A stretch of DNA of 64,000 bases from Adiantum capillus-veneris (Eukaryota; Streptophyta; Polypodiopsida; Polypodiales; Pteridaceae). The translations under genes were made by a program, and so were the position numbers. Below, piece by piece: positions 34,276 to 45,747 of the stretch (positions are counted from its first letter, which is position 1; each line of letters starts with the position of its first letter). Below the pieces are notes generated by a model. It did not search any database and had not been told where the DNA came from. It saw only the letters and a list, made by a program, of their open reading frames with translations. The stretch lies in contig CM043963.1 in NCBI GenBank assembly GCA_014529385.2, positions 77,365,412 to 77,429,411 on the forward strand, given 5' to 3'.

Positions 34276-36187
34276 GCTAAAGAGGTCATTATGTACTCAT
34301 TTCGGAAATTGGTGCCCTGTCTTTTGATACTCTGTATGTAGTATGTGACATTACATATCCTAATGTGGGAGTAAGTATTGGTTTGTGCAAATGGACTCGA
34401 CCTTTCTTACCATATTAGCTGCAACTCAAATCGGACATAGAATCCGCAAAAGATTCTGCATAGTTTTATTTCTCAAAATTGTAGGTACATACTAGTGAGA
34501 TTGATTTTTTCTAGTGCAGATACCTATCTTACTGTATAGGCAAATTGTTATATTGAAGTCGCAAAAAAACCCGCTGTGGATATGTTGCCCTGCCTTCAGG
34601 TAGTCTGTAGAAAGTGAGTTGCATCTCAGACCGGACTGTGGTAGTAATATGTTGGTATCTATTGTACTTGATTTTTTTGTTACATCACATACTAGGATGT
34701 TTAGCGAAAGATTCGGGTAGATGGTCACTAATTCAACATGTGACGAATTTCTGCTAGCCTTGGTTAGCTTGAACCTCAGATATTTGATGAATGATGCTTG
34801 CCTTCATCTGCTCGCTTCTTAGTATCACTCAAAGTACATAAGAGCTGGTCGTTTTCCTAACATTTAGCAGTACATACAACTAAAAGCTTCTAATTCGTTG
34901 GTGTAAAATGTTCTCGATACTATGAGGAAAGTAAATATTTTCTCCTTTTTAGCTGGTCCGGGTTGTTACTCTTATGTCTTGTCACTTTTAAACGAGGGCT
35001 GAGCTGGCTCTAGGTACTGAGTTTTCTATGGTGATTATGGTATAAAAGACATGGTATAATTGGCGTGAGCTACAGTATGCTAGACTTGACATAATAACAT
35101 AGATATTTCTTTAGAAAAGGAAGTGAGTATAAAATGGTTTTAAAAAAATAGGGGAGCTCTGCTTTGTAAATTGGTAAACTCTGAGTTTTTTGGAATATCC
35201 CAGCTTGTTTACATAAGGGTTCTTAAAGGAAGATTTGTTCCAAAAGATGGTTTTTTAATATATTTCAAACTATATGGAAGAGGTGGTCCTTAATTAACTA
35301 AGATTTGGCTTGAGATTGCTTGTGCCTACCTCTATAGATTTTTTTTTCTCCAGTCTGATTAAAGTAATTTTTTTTAAATTAATCTACCTAAAAAATCTCC
35401 TATAATCTTAGGTTTGACAAAGAAAGTTTTATAAGAAAATAATAATAATAAAAAATATATATATATTCAAGAATTAACTTGGTATATAACTGCTCTACGG
35501 GGTTTTTTACTCTCCTTTTCCAGTTTGGCAAAAAAGCCAAGGAACTTTTTTTCTAAAAAAACAACAAAATACAAGTTAAGAACTGTGTGTTTTTTTTTAT
35601 GGTGACATGGATAACAACTGGGATGCCTAGCATCACCTGCGTACAGTCACGTGCTAACGAATTGTTTTCTTGTGGCTATGGGTGCAAGTGAGGGCTACCT
35701 TCCTTGATTAAAATGTTCTAATCTTAACAAATGGTGGATCTCTTATTGTGATGCAAAATTTCTCAGACTTTGGGTTTGAGGATTCCTGAGCTATATTCTG
35801 TTATCTTCATTACTTTGTACATAATTTATTTCAACAATAAAGAGATTAATGTACAAATCCATTGTACTTTTCTAGAATTGTTGGTCTGTGAACAGTTAGT
35901 GTTCGTTTGCGTATATATATAGATTTAGAACTGCTACACACACAGTAAACGCAAATGAGAGATTGACTTGGCTGTTGATATCTCTCAATCAATGACTCTA
36001 GAATCTTTCGCCTATTATAGTATAATTTTTATACTCTAATAGGCCGGGGTGGTATCACACAGTCTCAGTGGTTTTTTTAACTTGACTGGTGTAAGGTTGC
36101 TAGCACTACCATTCCATTTTGTATTCATGACACTCACTTTACCTTAAATACTATCATTTACATAATCTATTACTTCTGTTAACCAGG

Positions 36188-36362
36188 TTGTGGGAAAGCT
36201 CACTGCAAGAATTAAAGTTTGCTTTGACCCAAAAAAAAGAGCTCTGATTTCGGAGAAGTTACGACTCGCGAAAGAAATTGAAAAGACCTTCCCTCACATC
36301 TCACTTAGGATTAGGCCTTATCTACATAGGGCTGTAAAATTCAAAAAGAACTCTTTGTGTTA
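36188..36362 (+). CDS. putative exon upstream of ORF1
   Basis: After a T-rich acceptor (TTCTGTTAACCAG) the frame reads VVGKLTARIKVCFDPKKRAL then ISEKLRLAKEIEKTF and PHISLRIRPYLHRAVKFKK before a TAG. Strongly basic and protein-like. A donor may be GGGCT/GTAAAA near 36333. It could encode the N-terminal part of ORF1 protein. No counterpart was recognised in the second copy. Confidence 0.4.
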
Positions 36363-36424
36363 GATCTTCGGGTCTACACTTCTCTTCCAATACTATGGAA
36401 TTCTAACTACTGATAATTCTGTAG

Positions 36425-37777
36425 ATTGTTTCCCTTTCCCAAGGGCTTGCTCTTCTTGTGGAACCCCTTTCCCTTGCCTCTCTACTTGTACTAAAATGTA
36501 TACAAGATAGAGAAGCCTCTACCCTAATTTACGACGCTTCGAAGGATTCTAGTCTGTCTCTTGTCCAGCTTATTTCATTTGACCAATGGGTTAAAGTACA
36601 GGCTCTCCTTGTAAAAAATAAATATGATGGCATCAACCTTTTGATGGAATTTACTTCTAATCTGGCTGGACTTTCCAAAACACATATTCAGGACTTAGCA
36701 TCTTTCTCTTCCAAAGGCTCTGAACTCTCCAATCTTCTTAGAAAATTTTGTGGGCTTAGTCCTATCTTTGTTACAGCTCCCTCTACGCCTATAGTCCCTC
36801 CACCAAATAGCCTCTTTTGTAGAGATGGAGCTGCATTAGAAGCGGTAAAAGAATTTCAGAAATACCTTTGTTCACTCAGTGAAGCTTCGCTTTTGGACAT
36901 GGTACCGAAAGTTTCTAGGGCCTTTCCTTTTTTACCTTCAAGGAAAATTGAGGTAGAATCCTTGGAGGTAGACCATAGGCTGTGGATGTTCCCAAATAAA
37001 GGATTTCTAGCACCCATATCTATGGAAACCTGGGTCTTCCTTGCCAACTTGGCCCCTGCAACTATTGAGGAATGCAAACTTAAATTTCTGAAAGGGATCC
37101 AGCTCTTGGACAAAGGGGATTTGATTAAAGCGCCGTTCAGTATGAGTTTCCTTGATGATAAAAAATGTAGTTCGAATACAGGTTTATATGCAAGAACTAA
37201 AGGGGTGATGACCTTTAGTAAAAGTAATGCTGATTACTACACCGAGATAGTATGGAATGTGTTCAAGCCTTACCTTAAGTGTGCTTGCATATTCTTAGAC
37301 CCCAAAGCTGCGTGGGAGTCAAGCATAATTTGGTTTGACCATGCTATTTGGTACGCCCTCAACAATCTACCTAGTATCTTTCCTGATAAAGCAGAAGAAT
37401 TTCACCTTTCCCTCTTTTGCTCTTGGCTTGGTGGACAAGCTAAAGATCTGGTCTTAGCTCAAATTGCCTTTATTCAGTACATATCAATTATGTGTGGCAC
37501 TCTTGAAGAACTTGGATCGGATGGGTGTGGTACTCTGCTAACCACTTATGGAAGCTTTAAAGGTATCAAAAGTCTGGTCGGGCAAATCAAACCGAATATT
37601 GAAGAGGATGAATCTCAAGTTTCCAAATGTCCTAATACTCTTGGCTCTCCGGCAGCATCTTACACCTCTTTCTTAACTCCCTCCTCACGTGAATCTGTGT
37701 TTGGAAGAGGGAGAGGTAGAAGTTATGTGAGAGGTCGGGGAAGAAACCTTCCAATCAGAAACCTTTTGGATATGTAA
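36425..37777 (+). CDS. ORF1 of the RT element, putative RNA-binding protein
   Basis: Open for 451 codons between TAG (36422) and a stop at 37777. There is no ATG at the front, and TTCTGTAG just before 36425 looks like a splice acceptor, so the true N-terminus is probably on upstream exons. Conserved blocks shared with the second copy include ASLLVLKCI, LASFSSKGSELSNLLRKFCG, PIVPP, KGIQLLDKGDLIKAPFSM, FLDDKKC, WNVFKPYLKCACIFLDPKA and YSWLGGQAK-like. The C-terminus (FGRGRGRSYVRGRGRN) is an RGG-type basic tail, suggesting RNA binding as in element nucleocapsid proteins. No zinc knuckle. Function inferred. Confidence 0.7.
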   Translation: MVSLSQGLALLVEPLSLASLLVLKCIQDREASTLIYDASKDSSLSLVQLISFDQWVKVQALLVKNKYDGINLLMEFTSNLAGLSKTHIQDLASFSSKGSELSNLLRKFCGLSPIFVTAPSTPIVPPPNSLFCRDGAALEAVKEFQKYLCSLSEASLLDMVPKVSRAFPFLPSRKIEVESLEVDHRLWMFPNKGFLAPISMETWVFLANLAPATIEECKLKFLKGIQLLDKGDLIKAPFSMSFLDDKKCSSNTGLYARTKGVMTFSKSNADYYTEIVWNVFKPYLKCACIFLDPKAAWESSIIWFDHAIWYALNNLPSIFPDKAEEFHLSLFCSWLGGQAKDLVLAQIAFIQYISIMCGTLEELGSDGCGTLLTTYGSFKGIKSLVGQIKPNIEEDESQVSKCPNTLGSPAASYTSFLTPSSRESVFGRGRGRSYVRGRGRNLPIRNLLDM

Positions 37778-37785
37778 TATGCAGG

Positions 37786-38603
37786 ATTGAAGGAGTGCTT
37801 GTAGAAGACGTTACCTACCTCCAAAGGAAGAAGCGTGTAAAAAGATTATCTCACATTGCTTGTTTGCAAGCAAGATTTTGGATTTCTTTACTCCCCAAGC
37901 TATTTTCTCAGAATGTTTTGGACACATTTTTGGATCAAATTTATTACTAAAGGATGTGATGATTGGATGGAAATACTCGCCGCCTATTAAGAATCTTTTT
38001 TATTCTAATGAATTTCTCCATAATAAGGAGATACTTATCTGCTCTTGTCATCTATTTCAAAAATTATGTAAAAACTTCACTGACTTTGGTTTACATGTTT
38101 GTACATCTAACTTAGAAATCGTTTCTAATCCATAAGTAAGGAGCCTCTTGAGTAAAGGCCTGAATCATATTACTCCTTTTCCACTAAATCCTCAAAGTGC
38201 CTTATTTACACTACTTGAATGCCTGGCCGACTTGGCCTTAAAACTCCAACTGGAGGAGGAAGTTCACTTCCAACTTACTTCAACACTCAAAGGAATTTTT
38301 TGGAAAAAGATCAGTCTTATGCCACAAGTATGGCTAAGCACTGATACCACCTGGCTTACGTCTAAATTGAAGACCTCTATTTTTGACACTAAAAAGAAAT
38401 GGCTTATTATTGGCCTAGATAAAGCCTCTAATACGGCGTCCGTTATATGTAAGAAATTAGCTTTCGAGGCTGCCAATTCAAGACTGAATAGTAAAGACTT
38501 TCTTACACTTGAGAACTCTCCGCTATGTGTAGCTACAACATTGAACAATGAATTATCTGGACTCGGTTATAGTCCCAACTCTTGTACTCTTCCCAACATA
38601 TAA
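37786..38603 (+). pseudogene. N-terminal part of the element's RT polyprotein (interrupted)
   Basis: Frames 37786-37950 (RIEGVLVEDVTYLQRKKRVK...) and 37860-38603 match translated pieces of the minus-strand copy. Matching blocks include FSECFGHIFGSNLLLKDV, IGWKY, CSCHLF, FGLHVCTSNLEI and LSKGLNHITPFPLNPQSA. An in-frame TAA at 38133-38135 separates the two halves. The Cys pairs (CSC...C...CT) could form a small zinc-binding knot. The domain is not recognised; it precedes the RT fingers. Confidence 0.6.
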
Positions 38604-39748
38604 GAATCATAAGCATAAATCTAGATGGATTTCTGACGCTTCAAAAAGCTTGTTCTCTTGTGTTACGAATGATATCACCCACTGCTTAAATTTTGTTCTA
38701 CTAGAAATCGAAGATATCTGTGCCATCAAACACAGAGATATAAAGAGATTCAGAAATATAAGTTATTGCCCTTTTTGGGTCATAAAAAATGCAGCCGAGG
38801 TATATATCAACCTCCCAGAAAACATTTACTCTATCTTCACGGTAGACATAACTCAATGTTATGAAAATATCCCTTTAGATGGACCGTATGGGCTTGTTTA
38901 TACCTTATCATGTCTTATAAAGATTGCCTTTGCCCACAGAAAAGAGTTTGGGTATACTTGCATCTCACAAAAAGGGAATAAAGGATGGGTAAAAAAATCA
39001 AAAAAATCCGCACCGTTCATCTTTAAAGAGGATGATTTATATAAGTATATCTTTTGGCTACTTAATAACAGTTGTATCCAATTAGGTGATACCTGCTACA
39101 AACAAACTCTAGGGATACCAATGGGTTTTTCTTGCTCTCCGATTATGTGTAATCTATATCTTTGTTACTTCGAATACCAATGGCTCCTAAGAATATTAGA
39201 AAACCCAATGAGTAACTCGTTACTTACACACTTTGCACATTCATTTAGATTTATGGATGACCTGTGTAGCCTCAACAATCCCATGTTTGAGGATTACTCT
39301 TAATGATATTTATCCACCGTGCCTTAGTATTGAACCTACATTCTCAGAGAGAGTTCTTTGGCAGGATAAATGGATCATTTCTAGGACACACTTCCTGAAT
39401 ATTGAGTTTACTTTAACTCCCCCATTTTTGGGAAACTTTTACACTCGCTTTTTTTGGAAAAGAGAAAAGCTTAAACTTATGTCATCTGAATTTACAAAGA
39501 AAAAAAGCAATAGACCTTTCAAGAATTCTCTACACACCTATCTAGGAATGCTTTTTCTTATAATATATGCCTCTTCCGACTGTTTTAGAGCATATAAAGA
39601 AATCAATACTTTGATTTCCAAATTCATTTATAACGGGTTTACAAAAAAAGACCTTGTTGCATGCACCTGCAACTCCCTAGAAAAACACAACTGGACCTAC
39701 CTTAAGTTTGACTTACAAAATTTGATAAGTCTACTTAAATCAGAATAA
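38548..39748 (+). pseudogene. Penelope-like reverse transcriptase, one frameshift
   Basis: The 251-aa frame has the fingers (LFPTYKNHKHKSRWISDAS), motif A with Asp at residue 100 (TVDITQCYENIP), motif B (GIPMGFSCSPIMCNLYLCYF) and motif C (FRFMDD, residues 234-239). It is lost near 39300. The next frame (39233-39748) continues DIYPPCLSIEPTFSERV, THFLNIEFTL (motif D/E) and a thumb-like FKNSLHTYLGMLFL...AYKEINTLISKF. The second copy reads through this joint without a shift, so the break is a mutation in this copy. The catalytic Asp residues remain. No nuclease domain follows. Confidence 0.75.
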
Positions 39749-39794
39749 AATCTAACCACAGCATATAAAATTTTCAAATTAATAAAAACACTTC

Positions 39795-39836
39795 ATGAGG
39801 TGGTAGGCCCCTATTCTATGGGGTCTACTACCTCAT
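39795..39836 (+). terminator. conserved 3' hairpin of the RT element
   Basis: ATGAGGTGGTAGGCCCC pairs with GGGGTCTACTACCTCAT over 17 bp (two G-U), loop about 8 nt. It lies ~50 nt after the RT stop and ~30 nt before (CA)n. The second copy has the same hairpin with paired sequence changes. It is probably a 3' end or RT-recognition structure; 'terminator' is the nearest label. Confidence 0.7.
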
Positions 39837-39860
39837 AGGATAAGGTGCCTGGGAATGGGT

Positions 39861-39863
<3 letters not shown>

Positions 39864-39916
<53 letters not shown>
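39864..39916. repeat. (CA)n at the unit junction
   Basis: About 52 bp of CA between the 3' hairpin and the start of the right direct repeat. Confidence 0.95.
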
Positions 39917-39919
<3 letters not shown>

Positions 39920-39972
39920 CTTTCACGGAACAAAAAAAAGCTTAGCTGATAATTATTTCAGGAGCCCTTCAT

Positions 39973-40488
39973 CTACATCTCTATTATACCGCCCATTATA
40001 TGATCACACAAATAGCTGTCACAGTAGAAGCATGTGTTTGGACGATTGGCCAAAGGTAGGATACGAGTCGCCAAGACGACCTCATACACCCAAGTGCGTG
40101 GAGTAATGTTAAAATATCCTCTTAATTGATGACCATAACTACGGTACAAGAAACTCTTATGAGAAGGTAGAAACTGTGCTAGCAGGTATAACCGATCTGA
40201 AAAAACTGGCTTTATTGAATATTCTATGTAATAATACTGAGGACCTAGGCCCAGTACCTCAGCAACCATCACCAATCGGATATTGTTTTTGAAATGCTCT
40301 CGACCCCATAGAGTCACTCCAGTCACTCGGTCCTGATAGGTCCACCACTTGGTTTGAGAAACTGAGGTTCCTAACTGCGGAAATAAATGAAGTTCATAAC
40401 GGAGTAAGGTTGCTCTCCGAGTAGATGTACTGGACAGATAAAGATGTGCAGTTGCTATAGAAAAAACCTGTTCTTGAATGTATGCCAT
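39973..40488 (-). CDS. 171-aa antisense ORF in the right repeat, unknown protein
   Basis: Intact from ATG 40488 to stop 39973. The sequence looks globular and well structured (QEQVFSIATAHLYL, RRATLLRYELHLFPQL, TKWWTYQD, LWGREHFKNN, LGLGPQYYYIEYSIKP, YGHQLRGYFNITPRTW, CFYCDSYLCDH), with many aromatic residues and no transmembrane helix. A TATA box (CTATATAAG, 40592-40584) lies about 95 nt upstream on the same strand. The left-repeat homologue is broken by one base. Its direction is opposite to the RT genes. No family recognised; it could be an accessory gene of the element, a captured host gene or a virus-derived gene. Confidence 0.55.
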   Translation of the reverse strand: MAYIQEQVFSIATAHLYLSSTSTRRATLLRYELHLFPQLGTSVSQTKWWTYQDRVTGVTLWGREHFKNNIRLVMVAEVLGLGPQYYYIEYSIKPVFSDRLYLLAQFLPSHKSFLYRSYGHQLRGYFNITPRTWVYEVVLATRILPLANRPNTCFYCDSYLCDHIMGGIIEM

Positions 40489-40583
40489 AATTTAGTAAAT
40501 ACGACTGGTAAGCAGATTAGCTGAAGATGCTAAACTCCGGAATGGGTACTCTGGACTTTGTGTTTTGTAAATATATCTCCCAT

Positions 40584-40592
40584 CTTATATAG
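40584..40592 (-). promoter_or_regulatory. TATA box for the antisense ORF
   Basis: CTATATAAG on the minus strand, about 95 nt before ATG 40488. The left repeat keeps the same box (near 32820-32828). Confidence 0.55.
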
Positions 40593-43201
40593 ACCCACTG
40601 GTTTTTACTCCTAGACCAGAAAGAATTTTTTATATACTCTCACCATTATGATAGGTGGATTTTTTACCCTAGTGATAACTGAATGACATTAAGCTTACTA
40701 TAGGGTTGGGAAGTAGGTGTAAAACTGCTATGTATGATCATACGAGGCTTAATACAATAAAATTCTCAACTAATTGAAGGACCAGGTATCAACTATGGAA
40801 TAGTTTGGTATCCATTACAAATTTGGTATTTGGTGTACAATATGAACTATTCATGCATTCAAACTTTATACTGTCTTATCATTGTTCAGAAAATGCTATG
40901 TAGCATGGTTTGTTTCACCAAGTATGCAATGTAGTTGTAGTGGCTTTGGAAAATTGAATCTGGACTTGTTTGTTTTGAAAAAATAACACTTTCTCTTTTA
41001 AACACACTGCACGACCCCGAGACCAAAAGGGAAAACTAAATAAAACTACCCGAAGGGTGGTTTATCTCTCACCTTTTAGTATACCAAGAGCCTATGATAT
41101 GGTTCGAGGGAATTATATGATTATACACCCGAGGCCGGTTGCAATCACTCCGACTGGGTGGAGACTATGGAAATGCCTAGGTATTTGGGGGGGGGGGGGG
41201 CATAATGTGGCAGGCACTGCCAGTCCTTGCATGTAACTTAAATCTTTACCTTGTATTAGGGTAAAAATTGGGAAATACAGTATGGTGGCTTTTACTCTGA
41301 GTGAGCGGGCCTCCTACCACACGCTATCGCCTGTACTGAGGGGGGGTGTCCGCAACCGATTAGTGTATGTAGGATTAACGCGTAAGGTGCCTGATTCTGC
41401 CGGATCTCGTGCTTGATTTAATCCCTAAAGACTTGCCCGCATAATGTGACCTCGATGGGAGGTGCTGGTACTACTATGGGTCGCGTCTTCTGCAGATGAC
41501 TTCAACTTGTATAAATATTGGTGAGTACTCACACTCACTTAGCAGCATCATTTTCGGTTCACTTCTCTGCGTGTGTGAGGTCATTACTATGTGTGAGAGA
41601 GTGTCTGCTCAAGCTGTGGTCGCATCATGCCGAAAAAATCTGAAAAATTGATTGTGGAAGTTCCCTCGGCTCCTAATCTACATGTTAACTTAAAATCTAT
41701 TCTGCTCTTTTTGAATTGGTGTATTGCCGGAAGTTCTGAATGTATAGCAGGTTTTCTCTACTAAATGGAATTTTTTGGATGGTGTGGAATTTAAAGGGAA
41801 GGAGGTTTGTATATGGCAGATGATGCGATCTTTTGTGGAACTGCTACACAGTAGGTGTATTGAAAAGGATACTGTTGGTTTTTGAAATAAAATCAGAAAT
41901 TCAATTAAAAAAAGGGTGTGCTGTATTGGGTGTATAAGATGGTATGAAAATTGTTTGGGCAGATGTAATACTACAGGGCTTGGTACCATGGGTAAGTGGA
42001 TAAGACCCCGGACTGTTTTGGGTTCTAGATATAGTGCATATTTTTGAATCTGCTAAAGAGGTCATTATGTACTCATTTCGGAAATTGGTGCCCTGTCTTT
42101 TGATACTCTGTATGTAGTATGTGACATTACATATCCTAATGTGGGAGTAAATATTGGTTTGTGCAAATGGACTCGACCTTTCTTACCGTATTAGCTGCAA
42201 CTGAAATCGGACATAGAATTCGCAAAAGATTTTGCATAGTTTTATTTCTCAAAATTGTAGGTACATACTACTGAGATTGATTTTTTCTAGTGCAGATACC
42301 TATCTTACTGTATAGGCGAATTGTTCTATTGAAGTCGCAAAAAAACCGGCTGTGGATATGTTACCCTACCTTTAGATAGTCTGTAGAAAGTGAGTTGCAT
42401 CTCAGACCGGACTGTGGTAGTAATATGCTGGTATCTATTTTACTTGATTTTTTTGTTACATCACATACTAGGATGTTTAGCGAAAGATTTGGGTAGATGG
42501 TCACTAATTCAACATGTACGAATTTCTGCTGGCCTTGGTTAGCTTAAACCTCAGATATTTGATGAATGATGCTTGCCTTCATCTGCTCGCTTCTTAGTAT
42601 CTCTCAAAGTACATAAGAGCTGGTCTTTTTCCTAACATCTAGCAGTACATACAACTAAAAGCTTCTAATTCGTTTGTGTAAAATGTTTTCGATACTATGA
42701 GGAAAGTAATTTTTTTTTCCTTTTTAGCTGGTTCGGGCTGTTACTCTTATGTCTTGTCACTCTCAAACGAGGGTTGAGCTGGCTCTAGGTACTGAGTTGT
42801 CTATGGTGATTATGGTATAAAAGACATGGTATAACTGGCTTGAGCTACAGTATGTTAGACTTGACATAATAACATATATATTTCTTTAGAAAAGGAAGTG
42901 AGTATAAAATGGTTTTAAAAAAATAGGGGAGCTCTAGTTTGTAAATTGGTAAATTCTGAGTTTTTTGGAATATCCTAGCTTGTTTACATAAGGGTTCTTA
43001 AAGGAATATTTGTTCCAAAAGATAGTGTTTTAATATATTTCAAACTATATGGAAGAGGTGGTCCTTAATTAACTAATATCTGGTTCGAGATTGCTTGTGC
43101 CTACCTCTATATAAATTTTTTTTCTCCAGTCTGATTAAAGTAATTTTTTTTCATTAATCTACCTAAAAAATCTCCGATAATCTTAGGTTTGACAAAGAAA
43201 G

Positions 43202-43202
<1 letters not shown>

Positions 43203-43273
<71 letters not shown>
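43203..43273. repeat. (AT)n microsatellite expanded in the right repeat
   Basis: About 70 bp of AT against about 11 bp at the matching site 35456-35466. Confidence 0.9.
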
Positions 43274-43277
<4 letters not shown>

Positions 43278-43748
43278 GAATTAACCTGATATATAACTGC
43301 TCTAAGGGGTTTTTTACTCTCCTTTTTCAGTTTGGCAAAAAAGCCAAGGAACTTTTTTTCTTTAAAAACAACAAAATACAAGTTAAGGACTGTGTGTTTT
43401 TTTTATGGTGACATGGATAACAACTGGGATGCGCAACATCACCTGCGTACAGTCACGTGCTAACGAATTTTTTTCTTGTGGCTATGGGTGCAGGTAAGGG
43501 CTACCTTCCTTGATTAAAACGTTCTATTCTTAACAAATGGTGGATCTCTTATTGTGATGCAAAATTTCTCAGACTTTGGGTTTGAGGATTCCTGAGCTAT
43601 ATTCTGTTATCTTCATTACCTTGTACATAATTTATTTCAACATCAAAGAGATTATTGTACAAATCCATTGTACTTTTCTAGAATTGTTGGTCTGTGAATA
43701 GTTAGTGTTCGTTTGCGTCTATATATAGATTTAGAACTGCTACAAACA

Positions 43749-44730
43749 CACCACATGATTGAGCCCAACAAAAATGTCTATGGTATTTTGACTTTAGTAC
43801 TCTAATTGTGACACCTTTGAATCCTATGAGCTTCTCAAAAGCATGATTAGTGGCTTAGGGTCATGATTGCACGTATTCAATGACTTGCCTCTACTTAATC
43901 AAAGTGTATGGATGGTCATTCTACAATGAAAGAGAATTTTTATGCTAGATCCTTGTGAAAAAAACTATTAGCAATGTATTTAGAACTTGTACTAGCAAGT
44001 TAACGGATTACCCCCTACCACGTGTCACATGGACTACTACCCAACTTGATAGCGGTTGGGACATTGCTAGAGTCCATCCATATCAAAGGATCTCTCTCTC
44101 TCTTTCCACCAATAACATAATCTATACTAAGTTCTTATTTTTAAGAGTCTTACATGTTTGATCTAAGTTAGATCATTGAGGTTGCTTTTCAACAATGTAA
44201 AACTCTTGTAGCTGGAATTTAGGGTGCCACAAGTTTTGAAACATAAACGTTGCATCTCACTATAAGTGGTAGTTTAGGATTCAAGGTTATTTTCACAAGA
44301 TTAACAAGACAGTTGTCGAACTTAATTATTGCATCTTGTTATTGGTGAGAATGTGAACTTTAAAATCATCACGTTCTCCCTTTAAGATCTAAACATATTT
44401 CAAGAAAAGTTTTGTGCTCCACTAGTTTGTAAAGGTTGATGAAGCTAAAGGTGCATTGGAGGTTTCTATCACATGCCGTGTTTGGAAAGAATTTATATTA
44501 AATTGATTCTTTGGACATACTAGCTCAATAAAAGAATAACTAGTACCTCTAAATTGCTCATAAAAGAAATGGCCTAATTGGTAGTCATGTTGTCACTAAC
44601 TTGACCTCCATGTTCTAGAAATTTATGAGTAGTTTTCATGTTTCTAAGAAATTCACATAAGTTTCAAAATTTTCATGCCATCAAACACTATACAATAACT
44701 TATGTTTTTAACCATGTTTCCTTCCCTCCC
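43749..44730. other. right flank of the RT element, non-coding
   Basis: Short frames only, including 43955-44161. Nothing recognised. Confidence 0.35.
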
Positions 44731-44731
44731 C

Positions 44732-44737
<6 letters not shown>

Positions 44738-44811
<74 letters not shown>
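44738..44811. repeat. CT-GT compound microsatellite
   Basis: (CT)n to about 44778, then (GT)n to about 44811. Confidence 0.95.
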
Positions 44812-44814
<3 letters not shown>

Positions 44815-45063
44815 TGTGTTTTTCTTTGTTCAAAATAGTCACTCACTTGGAAATAGTCGCTCGGCTTATGGTAAGAGTCATGTCAAAGAATCAATGTGGG
44901 ATTTAGTCTTGTATAAATTGATCACAGGACTTTGTCAGAAAAAAATTATCGAAACATTAACTTGTGACTAAACAAGCATACAAATGATACTATAGATGCT
45001 CCAATTGAGATTTTCTAGAGGAATTTGCTATGACTTATTCATATTGACAAAAATTATCAAAGT

Positions 45064-45065
<2 letters not shown>

Positions 45066-45144
<79 letters not shown>
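45066..45144. repeat. (GA)n microsatellite
   Basis: About 79 bp of uninterrupted GA. Confidence 0.95.
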
Positions 45145-45146
<2 letters not shown>

Positions 45147-45747
45147 GAATTGAAATGAAACTTTATATTGACCTCTTATAAAGGCTATATTGACCTATGA
45201 GATGAGACCCATGGTGAAGCTTTTATTTTTGCAAAACTCACATTGGTGAGTAGATTATATTAGCATAATCATAGAGTTACAGGTTCCTGCCATGCTCGTT
45301 ACAAGCCATGACTTCTTTAAAGGATCATAGATACATTGGGTGATAGGGAGCCACCCCACTACAATGGATGGGTCCACATCTTTACCTATTTAGGTCAGTC
45401 ATTGAGCATTCATTGTGGTGCCAATAGTCATTCTCCACTCATCAAAGCTCATATGTTTCTTGATGGCACTGATAGTTCCCTTGCTTTCTTGGATTATCTC
45501 CGTGAGCTTAGCAACTTTCATGGTGTCCTCAAAGATGCGATGGTTCCTTGCCTTCTAGACATGTTTGAAGTAATAGAATCTCATGATTTGTGTTGCGATG
45601 AGCAAAGCATGGCTCTTAAACACCTTCCCTCCCAAGAAAAGATCGTTCTTGAAGAATCCTATTTTCCAGGTCTTTTGGACCCATTTGCAAATCTTTCCTG
45701 CAAGGCCACAGATTGGCAGGCATTCCTTGAAAAGGATATTAGTTGCA

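Larger units (their letters stand above)
39917..43748 (+). repeat. right 3.8 kb direct repeat (pseudo-LTR)
   Basis: Collinear with 32163-35945. The largest difference is an expanded (AT)n tract at 43203-43273, where the left copy has only a short AT run. It ends at CTGCTACAAACACA, after which the sequences diverge. Confidence 0.95.

Noticed and set aside
39795-39836. Hammerhead ribozyme at the element 3' hairpin
   Set aside because: The second copy contains CTGATGAG before the stem, but the GAAA segment and stem III are missing and the first copy lacks CTGATGA; only a hairpin is supported.
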